Assembly (NCBI GenBank): GCA_964615375.1
Contig: CAZTOW010000021.1
Span: 62,001-126,000, forward strand
Source of the DNA: CAZKWG01 sp964615375
Lineage (GTDB): Bacteria > Myxococcota_A > UBA796 > CAZKWG01
Reading direction: 5' to 3'
DNA length: 64,000 nt
Position 1 is the first letter of the stretch; each line of letters opens with the position of its first letter. The position numbers and the translations under genes are program-made. This document shows positions 18,261-26,709 of this stretch, in pieces. Below the pieces are notes generated by a model. The model saw only the letters and a list, made by a program, of their open reading frames with translations, did no database searches and was not told where the DNA came from.

Positions 18261-19307
18261 TCATGTCCCGTCCTTCCGCCCCCGCCGGGGAGCGCGGGTC
18301 TTCGCGATGGCGCGCGTCTGTCGGATCGCGTCCTCGAAGTCGAGGTCCACGGGCTCAGGCAGCGCGCGCACCTGCACCCACCGGTCGTACTCGGTCGCCG
18401 CGTGCTCGGTCGCCGCGTCATGCGAGATCTGCCCCGCGTGCTTCAGCACCTCGCGGTCCGACAGGCGCAGGAAGTCGTCGAGCTTCGTGATCCAGGCGGC
18501 CATGGTCATCGGCTTGCGGTTCAGCGCCTGGAGCTCGGCGAACTCCAGGTAGGCGTTCACGATGCGGTTCAGCGCGTCGATCTCCTCGCTGTTCAGGTAG
18601 TTCTTGGCGATCTCGACATCCGCCCGGCGCACGGTGTGCCCGGTCCAGGTCCTCAGCCCCATGTTCGGCTGGTCGGCGTCGGCGCGCGCGCGGATCACCT
18701 CGGCCGCCGTGTGCCCGTGGGCGGCCCAGTGCATCTTGTTCTGTACGGTGCGAAAGAACTGCCGAGACGCCTCGTCGCGGGGGTCGTAGTCGACGCTCGT
18801 GGCGTAGATGTCCAGCACCTTGCGCCAGAAGACCCGCTCCGACGAGCGGATGTCCCGGATCCGGGCCAGCAGCTCGTCGAAGTAGTCCGGCCCCTCTCGG
18901 CTACCCGACTTCAGTCGGGCGTCATCGAGGGCGAAGCCTTTGACGGCGTACTCCTGGAGCACGGCGGTGGCCCACTGGCGGAAGACCGTGCCCCGGGTCG
19001 AGCGGACGCGGTAGCCCACGGCCAGGATGGCGGGGAGCGAATAGTGCTCGACCTGCCGAGAAATCAGCCTCCCTCCTTCTGTTTGAACTATAAAGTAATA
19101 CTTTAACGTTGCCTCGCGCGCCAGCTCGCCGTCCGCGTAGATGTGCTGGAGGTGCTGGCCGACGTTCTGCACCGTGACCGCGTACAGCGCCGCCATCTGC
19201 TTCTGCGTGAGCCAGACGGAGCCGTCGTGGAGGCGGACCTGCACGCGGGTGGCGCCGCCGTCGGTGTAGAGGATCAGCTCGCCGGGGGTGGTCGCGGGCT
19301 GGGTCAT
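18261..19307 (-). CDS. rhuM: RhuM family protein
   Basis: A 348-residue protein matching the virulence RhuM family from Salmonella pathogenicity island 3 and many mobile elements. The N-terminal ~100 residues form the DNA-binding-like part (GSVWLTQKQMAALYAVTVQNVGQH, a helix-turn-helix-like block typical of the family), followed by the diagnostic VEHYSLPAILAVGYRVRS segment and a helical C-terminus. Length is close to the family norm, so it is intact. Its biochemical role is not settled; family members are found in defence islands and next to restriction systems. It precedes the HNH gene by 7 bp and is likely co-transcribed with it. Confidence 0.9.
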   Translation of the reverse strand: MTQPATTPGELILYTDGGATRVQVRLHDGSVWLTQKQMAALYAVTVQNVGQHLQHIYADGELAREATLKYYFIVQTEGGRLISRQVEHYSLPAILAVGYRVRSTRGTVFRQWATAVLQEYAVKGFALDDARLKSGSREGPDYFDELLARIRDIRSSERVFWRKVLDIYATSVDYDPRDEASRQFFRTVQNKMHWAAHGHTAAEVIRARADADQPNMGLRTWTGHTVRRADVEIAKNYLNSEEIDALNRIVNAYLEFAELQALNRKPMTMAAWITKLDDFLRLSDREVLKHAGQISHDAATEHAATEYDRWVQVRALPEPVDLDFEDAIRQTRAIAKTRAPRRGRKDGT

Positions 19308-19419
19308 GGGCGGTCCGGGCGGTGAGGGAACCGCGACGATTCATCAATGCGTTGATGAGACCAGAATTCTCCGGCCACACGAATCGAACCGCAATGGGTG
19401 GAACCGCGGTGGCGGACCA

Positions 19420-19444
19420 CGCCAAGGCGCCAAGGACGCCAAGG
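19420..19444. repeat. CGCCAAGG tandem repeat
   Basis: Three near-tandem copies of an 8-base CGCCAAGG unit (spaced 0 and 1 base) lie in the 220-bp gap between rhuM and the truncated helicase. Arrays of this unit are widespread in unrelated bacterial genomes and often mark rearranged intergenic DNA. Its position beside the broken end of the helicase is consistent with a recombination scar, but it does not identify one. Nothing else was recognised between 19308 and 19527. Confidence 0.6.
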
Positions 19445-19527
19445 GTCGGCGCGATCAGGACACACCGTAGGGCCATCGTCACCGCCGCGGGACGAGGGCG
19501 TTGTCTCGAAGTTCCGCGAAGCGCCCC

Positions 19528-21339
19528 TCACCGCTCCCCCCCTTGCGCGCAGCCGGGCAGGTACCACGCAGGAGCGCCCTTTCCCAGCGCACCGGATGGC
19601 TCGACGTGCTCGCGCCGGGCCCGCAGCTTGCGGTAGTCGGGCTTGAGCCGGGCGCCGCCCGCCGCGTCGGTCTCGCGCCAGGACTCCGGGTAGTCTTCGG
19701 GGTCGTCGGCGAAGGTGAAGCCTGTGTCCTGCGGCTGCATCGTCAGGAAGCCGTACTCGTCGGCCTCCGGGGGCTGCTCGGCCGGCTTCTCATCTTTGGC
19801 GGTGATCGGGGCGTCGTCGATGCTGCGGGCCAGCGCGACACGTCGTCCCTCGCCGCTCGCGATGCGGACCGGGTGGTACTCCTGCCCGCACTCGCGACAG
19901 AAGTGCGTGGGGTACAGGCGGCGGTCGTCCTTGGTGCCGGGGAGGAACTGCTGGCCCTCTACCGTCACGGAGCGCCGACCGGGCGGCTCCAGGGTGGCGT
20001 AGGCGTAGCCCGCGCCCGAGATGAACTGGTGCAGGCGGAAGGGGAAGAAGCTGCGATCGCTGGGGTCCGGCCCTCCGGCCTCCGGGTTGCGTGTGCGCTC
20101 GCGCTCCGGTTTGCCAGAGATGAGGAGGAGCTGACGCAGCGCCTGTTCGCAGGCCGCGGGCGGGCGTCCCGCGTCGCGGGCGAGCTCGGCGGTGGCCTCG
20201 CTGAGCGTCAGCGGCGCGGACCGGATCCAGCGCTGATCGGGCTCCGAGAAGGTCACGCCCAGGCGGGTCTCGACCCAGACGCCCAACGGATGGTGGTGCA
20301 GGGCGGCGTCGGTGATGTCCGCCGGGATGGGCTGGTCGATGGCGGCGCCCAGCGCGGACCGGACGCTGACATGGTCCCGGGCACGGTCGGTGACGCGCTC
20401 CAGCGTCTCGCCGATGACGTTGCTGGGGGGCACCTCCACCGAGAACAACTTCGAGGCCACGTCCGCCACGACGCGGTTGCGGTCCTGGACGGTGCCCTCG
20501 CTCTTCATGGTCGCCGAGGTCCCGATGCACAGCAGATCGTCGGGCGCCAGCCGCTCGCGCACCCACCGGACCAGCAGCGCCACGTCGGCGCCCTGCCGGC
20601 CGCGGTAGGTGTGCAGCTCGTCCAGGACCAGGAAGGAGAGGCCCGCGCAGTTGCCGATGACCTTGCGGTCGAGCTCGTCCTGCCGGGTCATCAGCAGCTC
20701 GAGCATCATGAAGTTGGTGAGCAGGATGTCCGGCGGATCGTCTGCGATCGCGCGCCGCTCGGCGTGCTCGTCCTGCCCGGTGTAGCGGCCGAAGGTCACT
20801 GGCCTGCCACCCGCGCGCTCTGGCAGGTACCTCTCCAGCTCCTTCATCTGGCTGTTGGCCAGCGCGTTCATCGGGTAGATGACGATGGCCCGCGTCCGTC
20901 TCGCGGCGCTTTGCCGCTTCTCCGCCAGGACGGCGCTCACGATGGGGATGAAGAAGCACAGGGACTTGCCCGAGCCCGTGCCCGTCGTGACGACGAAGCT
21001 CTCGCGCGCCGCCGCAGTCGCGATGGCCCGCTCCTGGTGCAGGTAGAGCGAGAGCGAAGCGCCATCGGGCTGCTCGGCTGGCGGCGGCGAGCGGAAGATG
21101 TCCTTGCACCCGCGGTCCAGCAGCCCCTCGTCCGCGAGCGAGGCCACGTCCCGCCCGCGCTTGTAGCTCGGGTTGATCTGGATGAGCGGCTCGGGCCAGT
21201 AGCGATCCTCGGCGTAGATCGCCTCGACCTGGCGGCGGATGTCCGGGGCGGCGATGGTCGTGAACGAGCGGGCGAAGCTCTGGTATTCGGACACCACGGT
21301 GTCGCGGAGGGAGAAGACGTCCATGCTGCGGGTGGTCAT
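19528..21339 (-). CDS. DEAD/DEAH helicase of the DUF1998/DrmA-like group, C-terminally truncated
   Basis: A 603-residue remnant of a much longer helicase. Visible motifs are the Walker A (TTGTGSGKSLCFFIPI), motif Ia (IVIYPMNALANSQ), the ILLTNFMMLE segment, the DEAH-like box DELHTYRGRQGADV and motif III (GTSATMKSEG), all in RecA domain 1. The following zinc-type segment (FCRECGQEYHPV) begins the specialised insert. Homologues recalled from this family run to about 1600-1900 residues; here the frame ends shortly after an AWYLPG segment that normally leads into the second half. RecA domain 2 and the DUF1998 region are missing, so ATP-driven unwinding is unlikely. The start is the ATG at 21339 (MTTRSMDVFSLRD); earlier codons look like shadow sequence. 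This family includes anti-phage helicases such as DrmA of DISARM. Confidence 0.75.
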   Translation of the reverse strand: MTTRSMDVFSLRDTVVSEYQSFARSFTTIAAPDIRRQVEAIYAEDRYWPEPLIQINPSYKRGRDVASLADEGLLDRGCKDIFRSPPPAEQPDGASLSLYLHQERAIATAAARESFVVTTGTGSGKSLCFFIPIVSAVLAEKRQSAARRTRAIVIYPMNALANSQMKELERYLPERAGGRPVTFGRYTGQDEHAERRAIADDPPDILLTNFMMLELLMTRQDELDRKVIGNCAGLSFLVLDELHTYRGRQGADVALLVRWVRERLAPDDLLCIGTSATMKSEGTVQDRNRVVADVASKLFSVEVPPSNVIGETLERVTDRARDHVSVRSALGAAIDQPIPADITDAALHHHPLGVWVETRLGVTFSEPDQRWIRSAPLTLSEATAELARDAGRPPAACEQALRQLLLISGKPERERTRNPEAGGPDPSDRSFFPFRLHQFISGAGYAYATLEPPGRRSVTVEGQQFLPGTKDDRRLYPTHFCRECGQEYHPVRIASGEGRRVALARSIDDAPITAKDEKPAEQPPEADEYGFLTMQPQDTGFTFADDPEDYPESWRETDAAGGARLKPDYRKLRARREHVEPSGALGKGAPAWYLPGCAQGGER

Positions 21340-21587
21340 GGGAGGGGCCAGAGAGGGCGGTTTTGCTCGGGTAGGTAACATCGGGCGCGCAGTCGGGCGG
21401 GGTGGAGACCTCGCCGGCGACCGGCGATGGCACACCATGGGTGGCGAGGCCACAACGAAGACCGGCGCGTCCGTTGAGCGCGAACGTGGAATGGCCGGCC
21501 TGCCTCGCCTCCTCCATGTCGTGTGATATGAGGTCAACGAGAGCGATTGTCAGCTCTCATCGCCCCCCAAGCGCCAGGAGTTGAACC

Positions 21588-22607
21588 ATGATCACCGAGA
21601 TCTACAGCACCGACACGGACTCCGGCTCGGTCTCCGTCATCGAGCGGACGGGCCGCCACGAGTACAAGCACGTCGCCCGGATCGCCATCGGCAACGCGCC
21701 GCGCGGCGCGGTGAAGTTCACCTCGGACGGTCGCGGCTTCGTCAGCAACTGCGCAGGGGACACGATCTCGGAGATCGACACCCATACCCACAAGGAGGTG
21801 GCGCGGATCAAGGTCGGGCTCGCGCCGCGAGGGATCGGCCTGATCCCTGGGGATCGCTTCGCGTTGGTGTCGAACTCCGGGTCCGACACCGTCTCCATCG
21901 TTGATCTCGCCGCGCGCAAGCAGGTCGGCGAGGTCCAGGTCGGCCGTGACCCCCGACACATGGCGATCACGCCGGACGGCCGCGCCGCCTATGTCTGCGT
22001 CTGGGGCGACCACTACCTGAGCAAGATCGACACCTCCGAGCTGGTGGGATCGAAGGACCCCGACCCTGCAAAGGTGGTCGAGATCTGCCGCATCTCGCTC
22101 GGTGAGGGCGTGCATCCCTACAGCGCGGCCATCGTGCCACGGCGCACCGTTCAGTACCACCCGCTCATCCTCGTCGCGAACACACAGTCGCCGCTGCTAT
22201 CCGTCGTCAACCACGAGCTGGACCAGGTGGTGGGGCAGGTGGACCTCGGCCACAAGGGCGCCCGCGCCATCGCCTTTGACAGAGACGGGGAGCGCGCCTT
22301 CGTGAGCGTCGAGGACACCTCGGAGATCGTCGTGGTCTCGGTCGCCGGCCTGGAGGTCCTCGGACGCATCCCCGTCGGTCCTGGGCCGCGGGGGCTCGCC
22401 TTCGACCCCGATGACAGCACGATCTACGCGAGCGTGTTCGCTCGGACGGACTCCACGAGCGGGATCCTGGACGGGCGCCCCTTCAAGGCGAACACGCTCA
22501 CGGTGGTCAGCCTCGGCGCCGCGCCCAGCCTCCGGCGGGCGGACCTGCGCTGGGACGAGATCCCGGTGGGCAAGGGGCCGTGCAGCGTGTCCATCCTTAA
22601 GCGATGA
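21588..22607 (+). CDS. YVTN-type beta-propeller protein
   Basis: A 339-residue protein made almost entirely of beta-propeller repeats of about 42 residues, recognisable by the recurring pattern of hydrophobic strand, VG..PRG/PRH, then phase-shifted PDG and A(Y/L)V(S/C) (for example GNAPRGAVKFTSDGRGFVSN, GLAPRGIGLI, GRDPRHMAITPDGRAAYVC, GPGPRGLAFDPDDSTIYASV). These form a seven-bladed YVTN/NHL-like propeller used for binding or, in some families, catalysis. No signal peptide is present, so it is cytoplasmic. AGGAG lies seven bases before the start. It is the first gene of an operon, overlapping the next start as ATGA. Upstream, an inverted repeat (GAGAGC...GCTCTC, 21539-21558) could be an operator. 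Confidence 0.82.
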   Translation: MITEIYSTDTDSGSVSVIERTGRHEYKHVARIAIGNAPRGAVKFTSDGRGFVSNCAGDTISEIDTHTHKEVARIKVGLAPRGIGLIPGDRFALVSNSGSDTVSIVDLAARKQVGEVQVGRDPRHMAITPDGRAAYVCVWGDHYLSKIDTSELVGSKDPDPAKVVEICRISLGEGVHPYSAAIVPRRTVQYHPLILVANTQSPLLSVVNHELDQVVGQVDLGHKGARAIAFDRDGERAFVSVEDTSEIVVVSVAGLEVLGRIPVGPGPRGLAFDPDDSTIYASVFARTDSTSGILDGRPFKANTLTVVSLGAAPSLRRADLRWDEIPVGKGPCSVSILKR

Positions 22608-23320
22608 CGCGCGCAGCCGAGCCACACGCCGAGGTGCGCTTCCGCGCGCGCTATCCCTGGTCGCTCCTGCCCTACAAGGCGAAGGTGGATCAGGCCGCCG
22701 CACGCGAGCGTGCCAGCCTCTACGCGGCTGAGTTCCGCTGGCTGCGGGCCCAGCGCGTCCCTGAACTGTGCTGGCCCTGGCGGCTCGGCGCCGAGCTGGG
22801 CTGGATCGTGCCGAGCCCTGTGGACGTGACCTTCACCCCGCTCCACGAGACCGAGGTGGACCCGGAGGCTGATGACCTCGCGCTCGTCGGGGAGATCACA
22901 GGGGCCGCCGAGCTGTGGCGCCGGGACCGCGCCGCCTTCGCGATCCCGCGCGCCCCCTGGCTGCGACTTCATCAGTACCGGGTCGGCGACGCGTGGCACG
23001 CCATGTTCGTGCCCAACGGCGCGGGGGCGGCTGAGTGGCACCTCGGCTGGGACGCGGAGATCCCGGAGGGCATGTTCCTGCTCGTGCTGCCTGGACCCGC
23101 CATCGCCGGCCTGGAGATCCCCTCTGGCGTGCTCGATCACCGGACCCTGGGCCGCGCCCGCGAGGGCGAGGGCATGAGCATCGCGGTGCGGCCCACAGCG
23201 ACCGTCGCGGTGAAGCGGGGTGACCCGGTGGCGCGCGTCGTGCTGCTGGACGGGGCCAGTGTCACCGCCAAGGGCACCTTCGAGGCATTCTCTTCTGCTC
23301 AGCCCACCGAGGATGGATGA
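22604..23320 (+). CDS. hypothetical protein, cytoplasmic
   Basis: A 238-residue protein of unknown function. It starts at the ATG overlapping the stop of the propeller gene (ATGA) and its own stop overlaps the start of the VOC gene, so all three are translated together. The N-terminal part has an aromatic/basic segment (RARYPWSLLPYKAKVDQAAARER), then strands such as GWIVPSPVDVTFTPL and a series of beta segments (WHAMFVPNGAG, FLLVLPGPAIAGLEI, VAVKRGDPVARVVLL) ending in a dUTPase- or jelly-roll-like region. No catalytic motif was recognised. Its strict coupling to the propeller and VOC genes suggests one small metabolic or modification pathway. Confidence 0.75.
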   Translation: MTRAAEPHAEVRFRARYPWSLLPYKAKVDQAAARERASLYAAEFRWLRAQRVPELCWPWRLGAELGWIVPSPVDVTFTPLHETEVDPEADDLALVGEITGAAELWRRDRAAFAIPRAPWLRLHQYRVGDAWHAMFVPNGAGAAEWHLGWDAEIPEGMFLLVLPGPAIAGLEIPSGVLDHRTLGRAREGEGMSIAVRPTATVAVKRGDPVARVVLLDGASVTAKGTFEAFSSAQPTEDG

Positions 23321-23736
23321 TGCGCCTGCACCACGTCGAGCTGAACGCCCGGGACCTGGACGCCTCTTATCCCTTCTACAAGCGCCTCTTCGACGCCCTG
23401 GGCTGCGAGCGATCCGAGCGTACCGCCTCGTACTTCGTGTTCTACCTGGACGGCTTCTACCTCTGGGTGAACCGGTGCAGCCCCGCCAAGGCGGAGGCCG
23501 GCTTCGACCGCTATCGGGTCGGCCTCAATCACCTGGCGTTTCAGGCGACGAGCAAGGCCATGGTCGATGACTGGCACGGATTGCTGCTGTCTGCGGGGGG
23601 CCGTGTGCTTGATCCGCCTGGATACTACGGACCCGGATACTACGCGGTCTACTTCGAGGACCCGGACGGTATGAAGCTGGAGCTGGGGTTTGAGGAGGGC
23701 ACGGCCGCTGAGGCTCCGTCAGATCCCGAGGGATGA
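23320..23736 (+). CDS. VOC (glyoxalase/dioxygenase-like) superfamily protein
   Basis: A 138-residue single VOC module. The family layout is clear: an opening strand with His (LHHVELNARDLDASYPFYKRLFDALG), a central NHLAFQATS strand with the second metal-type His, and a C-terminal YAVYFEDPDGMKLELGF strand with the usual Glu. Members bind a divalent metal and act as lyases, isomerases, dioxygenases or resistance proteins; the substrate is unknown here. The second of two adjacent ATG codons (23320) is chosen because GAGGA lies six bases upstream; 23317 is possible. It is the last gene of the three-gene operon. Confidence 0.85.
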   Translation: MRLHHVELNARDLDASYPFYKRLFDALGCERSERTASYFVFYLDGFYLWVNRCSPAKAEAGFDRYRVGLNHLAFQATSKAMVDDWHGLLLSAGGRVLDPPGYYGPGYYAVYFEDPDGMKLELGFEEGTAAEAPSDPEG

Positions 23737-23819
23737 GCGCCGCCATCCGGTTCGACAGGTAAATTGACGGCGATCACCTGTTCGTGGCATGGGGGGGCTG
23801 TGCGTGGGGTTGAGGCTCC

Positions 23820-24299
23820 ATGTCCCACGCCACCGCACAGACCCTCGCAGATGTCCGTGTCGCGCTCGACGCGCCGCCCGCCGAGGTCTTCGCCTTCATC
23901 ACGGACCACGCGAAGCTCCCGAGCTGGGCGCCTGGGGTCCGCCGCGTCAGCATCGACGCCTCGCGAGCGGAGATCGCGGGTGGGCCGGGCACGGTGCGCA
24001 CGCTCCTTCCGAGGTTTGGCGCCTCGGGGGTGGAGACGGTCGTCGCGTCCGAGGCGCCGGCTCGCTTCGTGTATTCGGCCAGCGACGCCTCGCTTCGGGG
24101 GCTGTGTACCCACCATCGTACCACGCTGTCGCTGGCCCCGTCGGGCGCTGGGAGTCGGACGGAGCTTCGGTGGGTCGTGGAGGCGACGCCGTCGCCGTCC
24201 TGGTGGCGGGCCTGGGTCGCGCGCTGGATGTTCGCATGGGCCGCCCGCGCAAGCTGCCGGAACCTGCGGCGCATCTTCGATGGGAGGACGCGCGCCTGA
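23820..24299 (+). CDS. SRPBCC/START-like protein
   Basis: A 159-residue protein with the polyketide-cyclase/START-like layout: a first strand with A-P-x-E-V-F (DAPPAEVFAFITDHAKLPSWAPG), central strands (GGPGTVRTLLPRFG, VVASEAPARFVYS, SRTELRWVVEATP) and a long C-terminal helix. Such helix-grip folds bind hydrophobic ligands or act as small-molecule enzymes. No signal peptide. It follows the VOC gene by 83 bp in the same direction and may share its transcript. GAGG lies upstream of the start. It converges on the leftward regulator gene. Confidence 0.8.
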   Translation: MSHATAQTLADVRVALDAPPAEVFAFITDHAKLPSWAPGVRRVSIDASRAEIAGGPGTVRTLLPRFGASGVETVVASEAPARFVYSASDASLRGLCTHHRTTLSLAPSGAGSRTELRWVVEATPSPSWWRAWVARWMFAWAARASCRNLRRIFDGRTRA

Positions 24300-24371
24300 G
24301 GAGCCTGGCGAGGTTCGATGATCCTCGTCGGGCTTGACCGGCACCTGAACGGACGCCGAGACCGAACGCGC

Positions 24372-26111
24372 TCAGGCGCCGAGGCGGCGATACCGCAGGA
24401 CCGGTGATCGCAGGTTCGTGTCGGTGGGCTCCAGCCAGCCCTCGGCGACCAGCGCGTTCATCGCGTGCCGCAGGGTGTCGCGGTGGACGCCGAGGAGGGC
24501 GGCGATCTCGCTCTTGCCGAGGGGGCGGTCGCTGGCGCGGAAGAGGTCCTGGAGCTGGGCCTTGCGCTCGTCGATGGACATCGGGCCGGCGGGGTGTGTG
24601 GGAGGGACCGGAGGCAGCGTGGGCTCGGGGGGCGACGCGACGAGGGCGGGGACGGGCTCGGCCTGGGCTGCCGGCGCAGGTGCGGGCGTGGGCGCGGGCT
24701 GCGGCGCTGGCGTAGGGAGGGCAGATGCTGGAGCGGCCAGCGCCATGTCAGGCGATCGTTGGGGCGCGGGAGCGGCCGGCGCAGGGCGTGGGTGGAAGAT
24801 CGGCGGCGGGCCGGGTCGGTGCGGGCGCGGTGGCACGAGCGTCGTGGGGGTAGGCGTGACGCTGGGAGCTGGCGGGGTGCGGGACGCCTCCTGTGTAGGC
24901 GCGGCCGTCTGAGCCACGGGCGGAGCGGCCTCCACGGGAGAACTGGCGACCGGTGGCAGGTCGACTGGCACGGACGTGGCTGCGGGACGCACGGCTGGAC
25001 GAATGACCGCCCGAACGACCGCCCGAACCACACGAGCCTCAGGCACCAGCGGCATCGTCAGCCAGCTCACCGAGGACTCGAAGTCACAGCGGCCCCCTGG
25101 GTATCGCTCACCCAGCACCGCAAGCACCGTGTCGTTGTCCATGATCGCACCATCCGGCAGCGCTGGCAGGTCGCCACACCGGACCAGGAGGTGACGTAGG
25201 CGTGGGTTGGCCGAGGCCCGGTCCTCGCGCTCGCTGGCGTTCGCCGCGGTGGTCGGCACGGCGAGGCGCACGCGACCGCCCTCCACCGTGAGCGTGATCG
25301 GCGTGGATGCGTCCGGGCCCGCCCAGGCGCGCTCGGCCAGCGCCAGGACCACCAGGGCCCGCGCAATGTCGCTCGGGATCTGGCCCCACAGGCTGCGTTC
25401 GTTGGCGACCCGCTCGGCGAGCCAGGTCAAGGACCCACGGTGGAGCTGATCGGACCATCCCGTCCGGCGGATCGCCACCGCGCAGCCCGGCAGGTGCTTC
25501 TCGGGCTGATCGCCGAGCGCGACAAGGCCGGCGAGGGTGGGCACGACGTTTCCCCGGAACCAGCGACGCGCGCTGGCGTCCAGTAGGGTCTGGGCGCGGT
25601 GGTCCTGCTCGGAGCGGCCGACGGGCGCGGCGAAGGGCCCGGCCTGCATCAGCCTGGTGACGCGGCGATCATCGAAGCGGGCATCGGCGGCGCCCAGAAC
25701 GGGCCAGCCGTCGGGCTCCAGGTGATCCCAGAAGGTCGGGGCGGCGTTCGCCGCGACGCCGATGAGCACGCCCGGCTCGCCCTCGACGCGCACCTTGAAG
25801 GGCCCCCGGAGCGCTCTGGGCGCGTGCTCTTCGCGCGCGTCCCGGAGCCAGTGGAGGCCGCGCGAGCCTTGGGGCGTGAGCATGAGCAGAGTGCCGCCGT
25901 GCGGCGCTGCGGCGAGCAGGGCGAGGTTCCCGCTTACGTCGCCGAGGTGCTGGGGATCCACCTCGCGCAGGAGGCGGGGCCGCTCGTGGATGGCGGTGTT
26001 CCAGGCGATGAGCTGGTCCCGCGACGTGAAGACCAGCGCGTCGCCGTCGCGCACGGGCGGGGAGAACGTGGGTGCAGGTGATGGGAGCGGCGTGGAGCGT
26101 GACTTGAACAT
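24372..26111 (-). CDS. divergent AlbA/RecG-like regulator with winged helix
   Basis: A 579-residue protein read from MFKSRST. Three parts are visible. Residues ~40-190 recall the Schlafen AlbA_2 fold (LALLAAAPHGGTLLMLTPQGSRGL aligns with the usual AFANT-GG-LLIGV block). Residues ~210-370 recall the RecG-type HATPase_c_4 domain (IPSDIARALVVLALAERAW for the normal EALREALVNALAHRDY; ANPRLRHLLVRCGDLPALPDG for the normal RNP...L...G). Then comes a proline/alanine-rich linker of about 140 residues and a C-terminal winged helix (IDERKAQLQDLFR.., KSEIAALLGVHRDTLRHAMNAL). The expected Asn/His residues of the ATP pocket are not conserved, so nucleotide binding is doubtful. AlbA-type proteins are transcription regulators or defence nucleases. 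The Shine-Dalgarno is weak. Confidence 0.6.
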   Translation of the reverse strand: MFKSRSTPLPSPAPTFSPPVRDGDALVFTSRDQLIAWNTAIHERPRLLREVDPQHLGDVSGNLALLAAAPHGGTLLMLTPQGSRGLHWLRDAREEHAPRALRGPFKVRVEGEPGVLIGVAANAAPTFWDHLEPDGWPVLGAADARFDDRRVTRLMQAGPFAAPVGRSEQDHRAQTLLDASARRWFRGNVVPTLAGLVALGDQPEKHLPGCAVAIRRTGWSDQLHRGSLTWLAERVANERSLWGQIPSDIARALVVLALAERAWAGPDASTPITLTVEGGRVRLAVPTTAANASEREDRASANPRLRHLLVRCGDLPALPDGAIMDNDTVLAVLGERYPGGRCDFESSVSWLTMPLVPEARVVRAVVRAVIRPAVRPAATSVPVDLPPVASSPVEAAPPVAQTAAPTQEASRTPPAPSVTPTPTTLVPPRPHRPGPPPIFHPRPAPAAPAPQRSPDMALAAPASALPTPAPQPAPTPAPAPAAQAEPVPALVASPPEPTLPPVPPTHPAGPMSIDERKAQLQDLFRASDRPLGKSEIAALLGVHRDTLRHAMNALVAEGWLEPTDTNLRSPVLRYRRLGA

Positions 26112-26709
26112 GGGATCAGGGGGTCTGTAATCGCCAGTCGAGCGCTGGCCAGCCTCTCTGGAGGGTCTGGACCAGAATCTGTCCGGCACTGGATCGCCAC
26201 CTGCTGGTGGCACGCTGCCGAGGGGCTGGCGACGTGCTGGCGAGCAGCTTGGGATCGGCAGTGGCCCGGATCGGCAGCTTGGCTGTTTCGCGGCGTTACA
26301 GGTACTTCGGATCAGGGATCGGCAGTGGCTCGCATGGGATCGTCAGCAGGGCGCCAGCGCCTCGGAAGGGATCGGCAGTGGCTCGGCGGTGGGTCTGAAG
26401 CTCGCTCTCGTGTGTCCGCGCATCTGGTCCCGCCGGTCATCGCGACGGGCGACGCCGCCAGGTCGGGCGCCGAGGTGCAGAAGGCGCCCCCCAGCGAGCC
26501 TGCCCGCCGCCCGCGCGAGCCAGCCAGCGCCTCAGCGCGACTCCAGCAGGGCCATTGGCTTCGCGAGGTCCGCCTGGTTGGCGCGGCGCATCATGCGCAC
26601 CATGACAGGCGCGACGACGCCCGCGAAGATGGCGACGACGGCGACGGGGTGACCTGGAGGGAGCCGATGCGCGCTGGAGCCGATAGCCGTGCAGCCAGAG
26701 GAGACCGCA
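26112..26709. other. 600-bp non-coding region upstream of GNAT gene
   Basis: No convincing gene was found here. Open frames on both strands are compositional shadows with no Shine-Dalgarno or domain content. The stretch carries three of the four exact copies of a 15-bp repeat (listed separately) and probably the promoter of the leftward regulator, though no clear -35/-10 pair was identified. Confidence 0.6.
26251..26382. repeat. REP-like 15-bp motif, three copies
   Basis: The exact 15-mer GGGATCGGCAGTGGC occurs at 26251, 26315 and 26368, all in the same orientation, with a partial copy (GGATCGGCAG) at 26268. A fourth exact copy lies at 27419-27433 beyond the GNAT gene, with partial copies at 27357 and 27451. 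None lies inside a gene. Spacing is irregular (64 and 53 bases), so this is a dispersed repeat cluster and not a CRISPR. Confidence 0.75.

Noticed and set aside
19375..19410. tRNA-like T-loop on the minus strand (GGTTCGATTC)
   Set aside because: The flanking five-base stems do not pair and no acceptor, D or anticodon arms could be drawn.
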